From: an uncultured Coriobacteriaceae bacterium
GTDB lineage: Bacteria; Actinomycetota; Coriobacteriia; Coriobacteriales; Atopobiaceae
Reading direction: 5' to 3'
NCBI GenBank assembly: GCA_902778135.1
Contig: CACYWP010000014.1
Span: 18,454-82,453 of the forward strand
Length of the DNA stretch: 64,000 nucleotides
The notes under the pieces: generated by a model
The model's database searches: none
What the model was told of the DNA's origin: nothing
What the model saw: the letters and a program-made list of their open reading frames with translations, nothing else
Part shown: positions 1-9,524 of the stretch, piece after piece
Position numbering within the stretch: position 1 is the stretch's first letter
Layout of the letters: each line of letters begins with the position of its first letter
Made by a program: the position numbers and the translations under genes

Positions 1-1
1 G

Positions 2-1888
2 CCCAAGCTGCTGCGTGCCTGCTCGGCGCGTCCGCAGGAGGGCTACGTGGTCCATCTGCACACCCCGCGCGTGGACCGCGCCCGCAAGACGGCCCTGGAG
101 CTGCTGCTCTCGGACCACACCGGGGACTGCCGTGGGCCCTGCAAGCTCAACTGCCCTGCCATGACCGACTGCCAGAAGTACGTCGGCGAGATTCGCGAGG
201 GCCGTTACAAGGACGCCGTGTCCACCATCTACGAGGCCTTCCCGCTGCCCGCTTCCATCGGCCGCGTGTGCCCGCACCCCTGCGAGGATGCCTGCCGCCG
301 CAAGATGGTCGAGGAGCCCATCTCCATCGCCTTCCTCAAGGCCTTCGCCGCCGACAAGGTCGAGGCCGATGGCGACCCCTACGAGGTGCAGTGCGAGCCG
401 GACACCGGCAAGCGCGTGGCCATCGTGGGCGGTGGTCCCGCCGGCCTGACGGCAGCCTACTTCCTGCGTCGCTATGGCCACGCGGTGACCATCTTCGACA
501 AGCAGCCCAAGCTGGGCGGCATGCTGCGCTATGGCATCCCCGAGTACCGCCTGCCCAAGGCCGTGCTCGACCGCGAGATCCAGATCATCCTGGATGCCGG
601 GGTCGAGGTGCACACCGACACGCAGCTGGGACGCGACATCGACTTCGACGAGCTGCGCGAGCAGTACGATGCCGTGCTGCTGGCCATCGGTGCCTGGAAG
701 TCCATGCCCATGCGCGTGCCGGGCGAGGATCTGGAGGGCGTGTTCGGCGGCATCGACTTCCTGGAGCGCCTGGGTCTGGGCGAGCGCCCGACCCTGGGCG
801 AGCGCGTGGCCGTATGTGGCGGCGGCAACACCGCCATGGACTGCTGCCGCACCGCCGTGCGCCTAGGCGCCAAGGAGGTCTACGTGGTGTACCGTCGCAC
901 CCGTGCCGAGATGCCCGCTGCCGACATCGAGATCGAGGAGGCCGAGGAGGAGGGCGTCACCTTCAAGTTCCTCACCAACCCCATCGAGTTCTACGGCGAG
1001 GACGGCAAGCTCACCGGTATGAAGCTGCAGGTCATGGAGCTGGGCGAGCCCGATGCCTCCGGACGCCGCCGTCCGGTGCCCGTGGAGGGCGTCACCGAGG
1101 ACATCGCCATCGACAACGTGCTCATGGCCATCGGCCAGGGTGCCAACTGCGAGGGCGTGACGGCCGACCTCCTCACCCAGCGCGGCACCATCGCCTGTGA
1201 CGAGCTGACCTTCCGCACGGGCATCGACAACGTGTTTGCCGCCGGTGACGTGACCAACCGTGGAGCCGGCATCGCCATCCAGGCCATCGCCGAGGCCCAG
1301 AAGGCAGCGCTCTGCATCAACAACTACCTCGAGGGCGACGAGGTGCGTGCCCGCATCCCGTACTTCGTCAAGCAGGAGAAGACGCCCGAGGACTTCGAGG
1401 ACGAGCCCAAGCAGAACCGCGAGAAGATGCCTGGCCTCACGCCCGAGCAGCGTCGCGACAACTTCGACCCCATCTACTTTGGCTTCAGCGAGGAGCAGGC
1501 GCTGCGCGAGGCGTCACGGTGCCTGGAGTGCGGCTGCCATGACTACTTCGACTGCCGCCTCATCCGCTATGCCAACGCCTTCGACATCGACCCCGAGCGC
1601 TTTGCCGGCGAGATGCACGACCGCGAGGACAAGCCCGTGGTTTCCGAGGTCATCATCCACGATCCCGACAAGTGCGTCCTCTGCGGCCTGTGCTACCGCA
1701 TCTGCGACCAGGAGGTGGGCAAGACCTTCCTGGGGCTGTACAACCGTGGCTTCTCGACCGTGGTCAACCCCATGGTTCCCGACGAGGCACGCACCTTCTG
1801 CGCCAGCTGCCTGAAGTGCGTGGAAGCCTGCCCGACCGGTGCCATGAAGAGCGTCCCTGCCGTGGAGCGTGTGACCCAGATCCTGTAG
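2..1888 (+). CDS. FAD-dependent, Fe-S oxidoreductase of the glutamate-synthase small-subunit type (5' partial)
   Basis: The reading frame is open from base 2, so the N-terminus lies outside the window. The visible start (RACSARPQEGYVVHLHTPRV) resembles the end of a NuoG-like 2Fe-2S domain and is followed by Cys-rich segments (DCRGPCKLNCPA, GRVCPHPCEDAC) typical of GltD-like proteins. An FAD dinucleotide-binding motif (VAIVGGGPAGLTAAY) and an NAD(P) motif (VAVCGGGNTAMDCCR) follow. The C-terminus carries two ferredoxin-type 4Fe-4S motifs (CVLCGLCYRIC and CASCLKCVEACP). Proteins of this build pass electrons between NAD(P)H, flavin and Fe-S carriers in anaerobes. The physiological partner cannot be told without the upstream genes. 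A strong hairpin follows the stop codon. Confidence 0.85.
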   Translation, partial: PKLLRACSARPQEGYVVHLHTPRVDRARKTALELLLSDHTGDCRGPCKLNCPAMTDCQKYVGEIREGRYKDAVSTIYEAFPLPASIGRVCPHPCEDACRRKMVEEPISIAFLKAFAADKVEADGDPYEVQCEPDTGKRVAIVGGGPAGLTAAYFLRRYGHAVTIFDKQPKLGGMLRYGIPEYRLPKAVLDREIQIILDAGVEVHTDTQLGRDIDFDELREQYDAVLLAIGAWKSMPMRVPGEDLEGVFGGIDFLERLGLGERPTLGERVAVCGGGNTAMDCCRTAVRLGAKEVYVVYRRTRAEMPAADIEIEEAEEEGVTFKFLTNPIEFYGEDGKLTGMKLQVMELGEPDASGRRRPVPVEGVTEDIAIDNVLMAIGQGANCEGVTADLLTQRGTIACDELTFRTGIDNVFAAGDVTNRGAGIAIQAIAEAQKAALCINNYLEGDEVRARIPYFVKQEKTPEDFEDEPKQNREKMPGLTPEQRRDNFDPIYFGFSEEQALREASRCLECGCHDYFDCRLIRYANAFDIDPERFAGEMHDREDKPVVSEVIIHDPDKCVLCGLCYRICDQEVGKTFLGLYNRGFSTVVNPMVPDEARTFCASCLKCVEACPTGAMKSVPAVERVTQIL

Positions 1889-1912
1889 CGCCCGCATCCC
1901 ATGACGAATGCC

Positions 1913-1953
1913 GGCGCCCCGGCAGCGATTCCGTCGCTGCCGGGGCGCCGTTT
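1913..1953 (+). terminator. Rho-independent terminator-like hairpin
   Basis: A perfect 16-bp stem (ggcgccccggcagcga and its complement) with a 5-nt loop lies 24 bases after the oxidoreductase stop. The T run after it is short (ttt), so termination is likely but not textbook. It also separates this gene from the convergent MgtC-like gene. Confidence 0.75.
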
Positions 1954-2010
1954 GTCGGATTCAGAGCGCGGATGGTCCGGTCTGGGCCGCCTCGGCCCGT
2001 GCGGCCCTCG

Positions 2011-2694
2011 CTAGAACATCTCCACGTAGCGCGTGCAGTCGAGGACGCGCAGGCTTTCGGCCAGTGCCTCCTTCTCGCCCAGATGCTGCGTGGTGGCGGA
2101 GAGCTGGACGATGGCCGTCCCCACGGGGCTCTTTGACACCGTGAGCCCACTGAAGCTCACGTCGTGGGAATGCAGCACGTCGAGCAGGCACGACACCTCC
2201 TCGTAGTCGGTCACCTCCGCATAGAGGTCAAAGCCCCGAGATATGCGCTCGATGTAGGCGTCGACACGCCCGAGCAGGGAAAACACGAGCAGGATCATAA
2301 TGGCGGTCAGCAGGCCCACCTCGAGCCACCCGGTGCCGCAGGCAAGCCCTATGACGGCGGTGGACCAGAGGCCCGCTGCCGTGGTGAGGCCATGGAGCGA
2401 CCCGTTGCCCCTCGTTATCAGGCTTGCGGCGCAGAGGAAGCCCACGCCGGTGACCACGTTGGCCGCGATGCGCGTGGCGTCGGTCGTGACGCCATCGCGT
2501 CCGAGGATGATGCACTCTGAGACGATCATGCAGAGGGCGGCTCCCAGGCACACCAGTACGTGCGTCTTGAGTCCCGCCTTCTTGTTGCGCATCTCGCGGT
2601 CCAGCCCCACGAGGGCCCCGCAGACGAGTGCTCCCAAGAGCCGCAAGGCCAGGGCGCCAAAGGAAAACGTGCGCAGTCCCTCGAAGAGTTCCAT
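2011..2694 (-). CDS. MgtC/SapB family membrane protein
   Basis: This 227-residue protein has four to five hydrophobic segments in its first 150 residues. It carries MgtC-family signatures: GALVGLDREMRNKKAGLKTHVLVCLGA, here seen as LVGLDREMRNKKAGLKTH, and later AANVVTGVGFLCAASLI and GLTTAAGLWSTAVIGLACG. A soluble C-terminal domain of about 80 residues looks ACT-like, as in many MgtC relatives. The family sits in the cytoplasmic membrane and is linked to magnesium limitation and acid or phagosomal survival, although it is not itself an Mg2+ pump. It is a single gene, convergent with the upstream oxidoreductase and separated by about 130 bp from the XRE gene on the same strand. Confidence 0.85.
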   Translation of the reverse strand: MELFEGLRTFSFGALALRLLGALVCGALVGLDREMRNKKAGLKTHVLVCLGAALCMIVSECIILGRDGVTTDATRIAANVVTGVGFLCAASLITRGNGSLHGLTTAAGLWSTAVIGLACGTGWLEVGLLTAIMILLVFSLLGRVDAYIERISRGFDLYAEVTDYEEVSCLLDVLHSHDVSFSGLTVSKSPVGTAIVQLSATTQHLGEKEALAESLRVLDCTRYVEMF

Positions 2695-2822
2695 GGGTCT
2701 CCCTCCCTCGATGCCATGGCATCAGTCTAGCAGGTGGCTTGGAGCTGTCGTTCTCCAGTCGGCCCAACTGGGCCATGGCGTCCGGAACGGGCGTCCCGGT
2801 GCGCGAATCGGCGGGAGTCCAT

Positions 2823-3434
2823 CTACTCGAGGGTGATGGTCACATGGTCCTTGTCGTCATCGATGTCGATGAGCGTCCCCTTGCCGGCGTCCTGGGCGCT
2901 CCGGAAGATCCCTGCGATGTCGACGCCCTCCACGAGCCTTTCGGGGAAGTACGACGTCACGTTGGCGACGAGGCGCGCGGCCGCGAGGGGAATCGTGAAG
3001 TTCACGGCCTCTCGCCCATCGCGGATGACGTGCAGGCGGATGCGCGAGGCCGGGCCGTCAATGTCAGGTTCGGGCTCCTGCTCGGGCTCCGGCTCCGGTG
3101 CGGATTCGGGTTCCGGCTCGGGCTCTGCCACGGGCTCGGGCTCGGGCTCCGTCTCCGCAATGGTCACGGGCTCGGGTGCCGGCACGCTCACAGGCTCTGC
3201 CATCCGTTCCGTCTTCGGCTCCTCGGCCCCCAGCAGCTCGTCGACGCTCACGCCAAAGGTCCTGGCAAGAAGTGGCAGGAGCATGATGTCGGGGTAGCTC
3301 TGGTCGTTCTCCCACTTGCTCACGGCCTGCGAGCTGACGTTTGCGATGTTGGCAAGGCGCTCCTGGGTCATGCCATGCTGCAGGCGCATGCGGGCGATCC
3401 TACGGCCGAGGGTCTCGTTGCTCTTGGGTGTCAT
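2823..3434 (-). CDS. XRE-family regulator with Glu-Pro linker and SHOCT-like C-terminal domain
   Basis: The start was placed at the ATG at 3434 (MTPKSNETLGRRIAR), which has ggag six bases upstream. A longer frame to 3512 lacks homology. Residues about 8-63 form an XRE helix-turn-helix (MTQERLANIANVSSQAVSKWE). Residues about 85-130 are an acidic Glu-Pro repeat, probably a stiff linker. The last 70 residues (a VNFTIPLAAARLVANV segment, then GTLIDIDDDKDHVTITLE) resemble the SHOCT-like or DUF2089-type beta-sandwich found with envelope-stress regulators. It is a monocistronic gene and probably senses a ligand or partner through the C-terminal domain. The target is unknown. Confidence 0.75.
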   Translation of the reverse strand: MTPKSNETLGRRIARMRLQHGMTQERLANIANVSSQAVSKWENDQSYPDIMLLPLLARTFGVSVDELLGAEEPKTERMAEPVSVPAPEPVTIAETEPEPEPVAEPEPEPESAPEPEPEQEPEPDIDGPASRIRLHVIRDGREAVNFTIPLAAARLVANVTSYFPERLVEGVDIAGIFRSAQDAGKGTLIDIDDDKDHVTITLE

Positions 3435-3803
3435 GGTGTGCTCCGATTCTCCTTGGGGTGTGGGAAGACGTCTTCTGGTCTCACTATGCCCCGCAAGCGA
3501 GCCGAGCGCCATAACGCATCCGTTGAATTTCCGGTTGTGGGAAAACGAGGCAGTCTAGCTGGGGATTCAACCATTGGTTGGGTTGCTGCCAGATAGGGGG
3601 CATGGTGTGGGATGGGTTGTCCGCATCGCCCTGGCGCGATTGTGTTGACCTCCGCGACGTCGGGGCGATGACTGGACGACCGTCTTGATGGATGCTGTCG
3701 CCTGCCGACTGTGGCAGGACGCTCTCCGCAACGCTCGCCTTCGCGATGCCGCTGGGTTTGGACGCATGCGGGAGTTAGGGTGGCAATGACGTTGCACCCG
3801 TCC
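3435..3803. other. Intergenic region, no gene recognised
   Basis: About 370 bp lie between two minus-strand genes. Open frames here lack codon bias or recognisable motifs. The part next to 3435 should hold the promoter of the XRE gene. No repeat, hairpin or RNA gene was recognised. Confidence 0.5.
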
Positions 3804-6335
3804 CTATGCGAGCAAGCCGGGCAGGGTCTCGAGCGTGCAGGTGCGCACCCCCGTCCATTCCTTGGGGAACGCCTCCCGTAGCTCGTCCTCCAGGAAGCGG
3901 TCGTCCAGAAGCAGTACCACACCATGGTCCTCCTCGGTGCGGATGAGACGCCCTGCTGCCTGCAGCACCTTGACCAAGCCCGGATAGGTGTAGGCGTAGG
4001 CAAAGCCCTTGCCCCTCTTTGCGTCGTAGTAGTCCCTTATCACCTCGCGCTCGGCGCTGGACCTGGGCATGCCCGTGCCCACCACGACGACTCCCACGAG
4101 GGCATCGCCGGGCAGGTCGATGCTCTCGCCGAAGATGCCGCCTAGGACGCAGAGGCCGATGAGGCTCGTGCCCCTGGGGCGCGTCTCGCGGAATCTGGCG
4201 ACGAAGCGCTCGCGCTCGGCCTCGCGCATGCCGGGTAACTGCCGTACGACCGCGGTCGCGCCGCCTGCGAGGGGCTCCAGAGCCCGCTCGACCTCGTCCA
4301 ACATTGCGTATGAGGGGAGGAAGGCGAGGTAGTTGCCCGGTCGCGCGTGCACAAGCGCCTTCAGGTAGGAGGCGATGCGAGCATAGAGCTCTGGCCCGCG
4401 GCGCGAGAACCGGGCGCTGACGTCCGACCCGACCAGCACCTGCTGGCGATGGTGGTCAAAGGCGGACTCGACGTAGAGGGATGCGTCGTCATCCTGAGCC
4501 GCAAGCATCTTGCGGTGGTAGTCCAGGGGTAGCAGCGTCCCCGAGAAGAACACGGCCGCCCTGGCCTGCTCCAGGCGCTCGCCCAGGTCGTGGCTTGGGT
4601 CCACGCAAAAGACCTTGAGCCTCCTGCCGCCGTTCTCGGTCCGTCCGAGGAAGGTGACGTACCCAGCCTCGCTTCGCTGAAGGGCTCCGAGGAAGGCTCG
4701 GATCTTGAGGCTCGTGTCCCGCAGGGCGAGGAAGAGCTCGATCGCCCTTCCGTCTGGCGTCTCGGCGAACTGCTCGAGAAGGGCATCCATGCCCTCGGCC
4801 AGCACCGTGAGGGAGTCGGCAAAGGCGTCGCTTATGTGGACCACCTGATAGCCCGTCCGGCGCCTCCTTCCCCCGGAGCCTTGTCGAGCGTCTGCCGGCA
4901 GCGCCTTGTCCCAGGTGGGAAACGCGGACACGGCGGCGCGTACGGACTGCGCCAGACCACCGAGGGCGTTCCTCGCGCGCAGGAGCCGCTCGAGCTCCTT
5001 GAGGTCGGACACGACAAGCTCGGCGCTGTACATGTCGCGCATGCGTTCCGCCAGGTTGTGCGCCTCGTCGACGAGAAAGACGGTGTCACCGCCGCCCGGC
5101 TCGTCCGCAAGGCCAAGGAGGCTTGCCGACGGGGCGAACGCATAGTGGTAGTCGCAGACGATGACATCCGACCAGCGGGCGATGTCGCGCTGGAGTTCGT
5201 AGGGACAGACGTGATGGCGCGCGGCAACCTCCCTGACGTGCCTGGCATCCAGCACGCCAGCGGTGGCGATTGCCTCGTAGAGCGCGTCGTTGACCGCATC
5301 GTAGTGGCCTCGGGCGAGGGGGCACTCGATGGGATTGCAGAGCGAGGCCAGGGGACGGGAACGCACGTCCGTGCCATGCGCGTTGTCGCGCAGCGGGCAG
5401 ATCTTGTCGCGCGCCGTCACTGCCAGCACGTTTGCGGCGAAGTCTTGCTGCCGGAGCAGTCCGAGGCATTCGAGGGCGGCGCGGCGTGTCATGGTCTTTG
5501 CCGTGAGGAAGCAGATTCGCGAGACTTCGCCCGAACCCAAGGCCTTGAGTGCGGGGTACAGGGTCGCGATCGTCTTGCCCGATCCGGTCGGTGCCTGCGC
5601 GTAGAGACGCCTGCCCTCGTGGATGGCGGTGGTGACGGCATCCATCAGCTCTCGTTGGCCGTTGCGCGGCGTGAGGGGGAACGCGAGCGCCGAAAGGGTC
5701 CGCTCCCTCCGCTCGTCGTGGTCGATGCGCCATGCGGCCCAGCGTTGGGCCGCACCAAGGAGGGAGAAGAACCGGTCCTCGATGTCGGGGGCCTGGTACG
5801 CATGCTCGAGCTGGCGCACCTCGCCGGTCGTCATGCTCGCGTAGGTGAGCCTGACGATGACCTGCTCGCCGAAGGATGTCGCGATTGCGGACGGTCCTCG
5901 CTTGCTGCGCAGGTAGAGGTAGGCATAGCAGAGGGCCTGCGCCTCGTGGATGGCGACAGGCTCGTCGATGCCGGAAACGTCGCGCCGCACGCCCTTGATC
6001 TCGTCGATGACGAGCGGGTGGATGCCATCGTCGATGATGCCGTCCGCCCTTCCCTCGATGCGCAGGAAGAAGCCCTCCTGGCCGCTCATGGCATCCTCGC
6101 GGATGTCGAGACGGGCCGCATGCGGGCTGAAGGAGCCGCCGGGGAAGTAGATGGAGCCCGCGAGCGACACCTCCGCCTGATAGGCGTCGCCACCCGTGGC
6201 CTGCAGCATCCGGTGGATGCTGCTGCCGGCCTGCATGGCCTCAACGCTGCCACGCCAGTCGCCTTCCGCATCGATGTCGCCTTCGCGCAGGAGGAACTCC
6301 ACAAGCCTGCGCACCGACGTCCGCAGCGTCCTCAT
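3804..6335 (-). CDS. XPD/DinG-like superfamily 2 helicase with N-terminal PD-(D/E)XK nuclease-like domain
   Basis: This is an 843-residue protein. Residues about 90-145 carry a PD-(D/E)XK-like core (GRADGIIDDG, then VIDEIKG, then HEAQALCYAYLY), as in Cas4/AddB-type nucleases. Helicase motif I is APTGSGKT at 248-255, and the DEAH box (VDEAHN) is near 423. Cysteines at about 313, 333, 338 and 377, between motif I and the DEAH box, fit the 4Fe-4S domain of the XPD/DinG branch. Motif VI-like residues (QAAGRLIRTEED) lie near the C-terminus. It is likely a 5'-3' DNA helicase in repair or resolution of unusual DNA structures. The start at 6335 has gaggagg just upstream. It is transcribed alone. Confidence 0.85.
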   Translation of the reverse strand: MRTLRTSVRRLVEFLLREGDIDAEGDWRGSVEAMQAGSSIHRMLQATGGDAYQAEVSLAGSIYFPGGSFSPHAARLDIREDAMSGQEGFFLRIEGRADGIIDDGIHPLVIDEIKGVRRDVSGIDEPVAIHEAQALCYAYLYLRSKRGPSAIATSFGEQVIVRLTYASMTTGEVRQLEHAYQAPDIEDRFFSLLGAAQRWAAWRIDHDERRERTLSALAFPLTPRNGQRELMDAVTTAIHEGRRLYAQAPTGSGKTIATLYPALKALGSGEVSRICFLTAKTMTRRAALECLGLLRQQDFAANVLAVTARDKICPLRDNAHGTDVRSRPLASLCNPIECPLARGHYDAVNDALYEAIATAGVLDARHVREVAARHHVCPYELQRDIARWSDVIVCDYHYAFAPSASLLGLADEPGGGDTVFLVDEAHNLAERMRDMYSAELVVSDLKELERLLRARNALGGLAQSVRAAVSAFPTWDKALPADARQGSGGRRRRTGYQVVHISDAFADSLTVLAEGMDALLEQFAETPDGRAIELFLALRDTSLKIRAFLGALQRSEAGYVTFLGRTENGGRRLKVFCVDPSHDLGERLEQARAAVFFSGTLLPLDYHRKMLAAQDDDASLYVESAFDHHRQQVLVGSDVSARFSRRGPELYARIASYLKALVHARPGNYLAFLPSYAMLDEVERALEPLAGGATAVVRQLPGMREAERERFVARFRETRPRGTSLIGLCVLGGIFGESIDLPGDALVGVVVVGTGMPRSSAEREVIRDYYDAKRGKGFAYAYTYPGLVKVLQAAGRLIRTEEDHGVVLLLDDRFLEDELREAFPKEWTGVRTCTLETLPGLLA

Positions 6336-6536
6336 CTCGCCTCCTCACGCGTGTCGACGGATTCCTAGGCCCATGGTAGTCCAAAGGTGGGTCGCCAATT
6401 CCGAGCGGGCGTCCGCGCAGATGGCGTTTGTCCCGTGAGACGGGCGAGGAAACTGCCTCTCAGGGCAGCCGGTGCCCATTTGTGTCGGGGCTGGTTGGTA
6501 GCATCCTGTCAAAAGGCTATCGGAGAAGGGAGAGAC

Positions 6537-7412
6537 ATGGGAGCGGATGAGGTGGAGGGGATCACCTTCGAGAGGTACTTCGGCGAAGAGGACATTGCCT
6601 GGCTGGAGAACCTGGCCAACTACTGGGGTGGCGAGGAGGATGGCTATCGGCCCTTCACGGACGACGATGACCTCGCCTGCTTCTGCGCGAGGCTGGCACA
6701 GAACATCCTCGACGACGAGCCGCGCAGCTTCGAGTGGCTGCTCGAACGCAACGACCGCCTGTTCCGGCACCACGCGGAGGACCCCACCTTCCGCAGGGTC
6801 GTGCTCATGGGGCTGGAATACGGTGCGGCGCGCGAGGACGGACCGTGCGCGAACTACCTGGGTGCCCTCCATGTGCTGGGGACGATGGTGCCCCAGGACT
6901 ACCGCCGAGCCGTGGAGCTGTACGAGATAGGCGAGCGCAAGGGCGTGGCCCAGAGCGCGGTCAACCTGGGCTATGCCTACGAGTACGGCTGGCTGGGCGA
7001 GCCGGACTACGTGCGCGCCTTCATGCAGTACGCGAAGTGCGCGTCTCTCGGCGAGCACGCCGAGGCGCTCTACAAGCTGGGAGACATGTACGCTCGCGCG
7101 AAGGTGGTCAGGCAGGACCTGCGCGTGGCCTTCCTGCTCTGGGAGAAGAGCTTCGAGAAGGCCGGCGACGACCTCGCCATCAAGGCGCAGGGTGCCTTCC
7201 GTATGGCACAGCTGATGGAAGACCCGGCCAACCAGGAGTGGGACATCAGGTACGACCCGATGAGGGCCTTCGAGCTGTACCAGCTGGCCGAACGCGGCCT
7301 GCGCATCGACATCGCGCACGGGCAGGTCTACTACAGGAAGCGCCTGCGCGAGGCGATCGAGGGGCAGGAGCGCATTCGCGCAATGCTGGAGAGTGGGGAG
7401 ATCGAGCTGTAG
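6537..7412 (+). CDS. Sel1-like repeat protein
   Basis: The ATG at 6537 follows ggagaagggagagac, so it is preferred over an in-frame start 150 bases upstream. The 291-residue product has no signal peptide or membrane segment. From about residue 95 it contains successive Sel1/TPR-like helical repeats, such as NYLGALHVLGTMVPQDYRRA, then AVNLGYAYEYG..., then ALYKLGDMYARAKVV. Each has the small-residue pattern of alpha/alpha hairpins. Such proteins serve as protein-protein interaction scaffolds, and no specific role can be given. It stands alone between the helicase and the convergent two-component genes. Confidence 0.7.
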   Translation: MGADEVEGITFERYFGEEDIAWLENLANYWGGEEDGYRPFTDDDDLACFCARLAQNILDDEPRSFEWLLERNDRLFRHHAEDPTFRRVVLMGLEYGAAREDGPCANYLGALHVLGTMVPQDYRRAVELYEIGERKGVAQSAVNLGYAYEYGWLGEPDYVRAFMQYAKCASLGEHAEALYKLGDMYARAKVVRQDLRVAFLLWEKSFEKAGDDLAIKAQGAFRMAQLMEDPANQEWDIRYDPMRAFELYQLAERGLRIDIAHGQVYYRKRLREAIEGQERIRAMLESGEIEL

Positions 7413-7563
7413 GGGAGGGGCGTGGGCTAGGGCGAGATTGCCAGGCGCACGTCGAGCGTTCGATGGGCGAGGGTGGGGACTGCGTCCTCATGTTCCTGCA
7501 TGCGACGGGGGCTGTAGCGCTCAGGTCGTTCGTAGGTGTCGTCTGGTCGCCCGAGCAAGATGC

Positions 7564-8823
7564 CTACGCCAGGGCGAACGTGATCTCGCAGCGTGTGCCA
7601 CCCCCAGCGGGCTCCACGAATCGTACCGTTCCACCGCATGCCATGGCTATGCGACGGACGATCACCAGGCCCAGACCATGCTCCGGCAGGTCATCGGAAG
7701 GTGCCCGACGGAGAGCCTCGAGCATGTCGGCCTCCAATCCCCTGCCATCGTCCTCCACCACGAGCAGGCAGCGCCCCCTGCGAAAGAGACGGGGAGGAAG
7801 CTTGGAGAGGGCCATCCTCACCGTGCATCCCTGCGTGTTGTGCCGGACGCTGTTGCCGACGAGGTTTGCGAGCATGCGCCTGAGTAACGCGGCATCACCC
7901 TTCACCTGGCATTGCTCCGCCTCGTCGTCGACGGCGACCTCGATGGGATGGCTGCCGTCCGCGTCGTCGTTCAGTGCCTCTGCGGCAACGGAGCGAATGA
8001 TGGGTGCGAGCGTGACGGGTGTCGCGTCGACGGGCTCCATGGCATAGCTCAGCTGGTTGGCCACATTGAGGTCGGCAACGAGCGACGCCACCTCGGACAC
8101 CTTGCCTTCCACGCGTTCTGCCCGCAGACGCTGCTCGGTTCCGAGGGTCTCGTCACGGGCAAGCGTGTCGGCATCGGCAAGCGCCACCGCGAGTGGCGTC
8201 CGCACGTCATGGCTCACCGCTGCGATCCATTCCCTCCGTGCGTGATCGCGCTCCGCCCATGACTTGCGTGCATAGGCGCGGGCGGCGGCGATTGCCACGA
8301 CCATGTTGGAGACCAGGAGCGCAAGCACGAGCCCGATGGTCATCAGGATCGAGTTCATGTTGGTGTTGTACGTGTACTTCCAGACGGAGCCCTTGGGGGC
8401 GCCGGCCACAAGGATGCCGTCGTCGCGTACCCAGGTGGACACGGGGTAGTCCTCGAGATACCACCTGGTGAAGGAGGCGACGTCAGCCATGTCGTAATGG
8501 GAGGGTATGTCTGCTGGCAGGGCCAGGCCCCACGAGACGTTGCCCTCGGCATCGATGAGCATCGCCCATCGATGCCCCCTTTCCAGGGTCTCGGCGGCCT
8601 CGTCGCCGAGCTGATACGAGCCATCCCGAAAGACGAGCTGGTCGGACAACTCCTCGATGCCGGGTCCTGCGAATGTTGCCTCGCCACCGTCCGGATAGCC
8701 AAAGACGATCAGGAAGACAGCCATGACCAGCGCGTTTATGATCATTGCGGAAAGCGCGAATGCGGTCGCGAAGCCAAGGATGCGTATCGCCTCCCGCGTT
8801 TTGGCAAAGGCTGAGCGACTCAT
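7564..8823 (-). CDS. Membrane sensor histidine kinase
   Basis: The start is the ATG at 8823, which overlaps the response-regulator stop in an ATGA junction and has aaggagg upstream. The 419-residue protein has two membrane helices (about 15-43 and 157-180) around an extracellular domain of about 110 residues. The H-box (SHDVRTP) has the phospho-acceptor His near 205. The N-box (LANLVGNSVRHN) is near 320, and the G boxes are DDGRG (about 358) and HGLGL (about 382). It is translationally coupled to the OmpR-type regulator. Its position next to an immunity-type ABC exporter suggests it senses a cell-envelope antibiotic or peptide, by analogy with LanRK systems. Confidence 0.9.
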   Translation of the reverse strand: MSRSAFAKTREAIRILGFATAFALSAMIINALVMAVFLIVFGYPDGGEATFAGPGIEELSDQLVFRDGSYQLGDEAAETLERGHRWAMLIDAEGNVSWGLALPADIPSHYDMADVASFTRWYLEDYPVSTWVRDDGILVAGAPKGSVWKYTYNTNMNSILMTIGLVLALLVSNMVVAIAAARAYARKSWAERDHARREWIAAVSHDVRTPLAVALADADTLARDETLGTEQRLRAERVEGKVSEVASLVADLNVANQLSYAMEPVDATPVTLAPIIRSVAAEALNDDADGSHPIEVAVDDEAEQCQVKGDAALLRRMLANLVGNSVRHNTQGCTVRMALSKLPPRLFRRGRCLLVVEDDGRGLEADMLEALRRAPSDDLPEHGLGLVIVRRIAMACGGTVRFVEPAGGGTRCEITFALA

Positions 8824-9524
8824 GCCTCCTCCTTTGCAAGGCGGTAGCCCAGTCCGCGCATCGTGAGGATCCACCGTGGCTTGGATGGGTTCTCCTCGAC
8901 CTTCTCGCGCAGGCGCCTCATGTGCACCATGAGCGCGTTGCCATAGCCGTAGTCGTCTCCCCATGCGGCGCGTGCGAGCTCGTCGGTGGTGACGATGAGC
9001 CCGCGGCTCCGTGCGAGGCGCTCGAAGAGGGCATACTCCTTGGACGTCAGCGTCTCCCTTCGACCGTCTGCCCTCGTCACCTCGCCCGAGCCCATGTCGA
9101 CGATGGTCTGCCCCAGCCGGATGGCCTGCGGGGCATCGCCCGCACCATAGGTGCGTCGCAGCACGGCCGAGATGCGCAGCAGCAGCTCTCGTGGCAGGAA
9201 CGGTTTGGTCACGTAGTCGTCCGCCCCAAGGCCCAGTCCTCGCAGGCGAGCCTCGTCCTCGTCGCGTGCCGAGAGTATGATGGCGGGCACCTGGCTGGTC
9301 TGCCGGATGGATCGAAGCAGGTCAAAGCCGTTCCCGTCGGGCAGCATCACATCCAGCAACAGCAGGTCGGGACGCCAGGTGGCAAAGCATGAGGAAGCGT
9401 CTGCCGCGGTGCCCACCCCGCGAACCTGCCGATAACCCTCGCGCTCGACGAGTCCGTAGACGACCTCCCGCAGTGTCGGATCGTCTTCCACGACCAGGAT
9501 GCGCGCCTCGTGGATGTCCCTCAT
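8820..9524 (-). CDS. OmpR-family response regulator
   Basis: The start is the ATG at 9524 (MRDIHEARILVVEDD), with gaaaggag at good spacing. Longer in-frame sequence upstream has no homology. The receiver domain spans residues about 7-120, with acidic residues EDD near 13-15, the phospho-acceptor Asp at about 58 (LLLLDVMLP) and the conserved Lys at about 107 (VTKPF). A winged-helix DNA-binding domain follows, ending in the typical MRGLGYRLAKEE. It is co-transcribed with the kinase and diverges from the ABC exporter genes, whose promoter it probably controls within the 158-bp intergenic region. Confidence 0.92.
   Translation of the reverse strand: MRDIHEARILVVEDDPTLREVVYGLVEREGYRQVRGVGTAADASSCFATWRPDLLLLDVMLPDGNGFDLLRSIRQTSQVPAIILSARDEDEARLRGLGLGADDYVTKPFLPRELLLRISAVLRRTYGAGDAPQAIRLGQTIVDMGSGEVTRADGRRETLTSKEYALFERLARSRGLIVTTDELARAAWGDDYGYGNALMVHMRRLREKVEENPSKPRWILTMRGLGYRLAKEEA

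Noticed and set aside
3061..3175. Low-complexity gctcgggctcgg repeats as a DNA element
   Set aside because: They encode the Glu-Pro linker of the XRE regulator and are explained by that protein repeat.
4590..6368. Long plus-strand open frame (about 590 codons) opposite the helicase gene
   Set aside because: It mirrors the minus-strand helicase gene in a GC-rich region; its translation has no motif or plausible composition, whereas the minus strand carries helicase and nuclease motifs.
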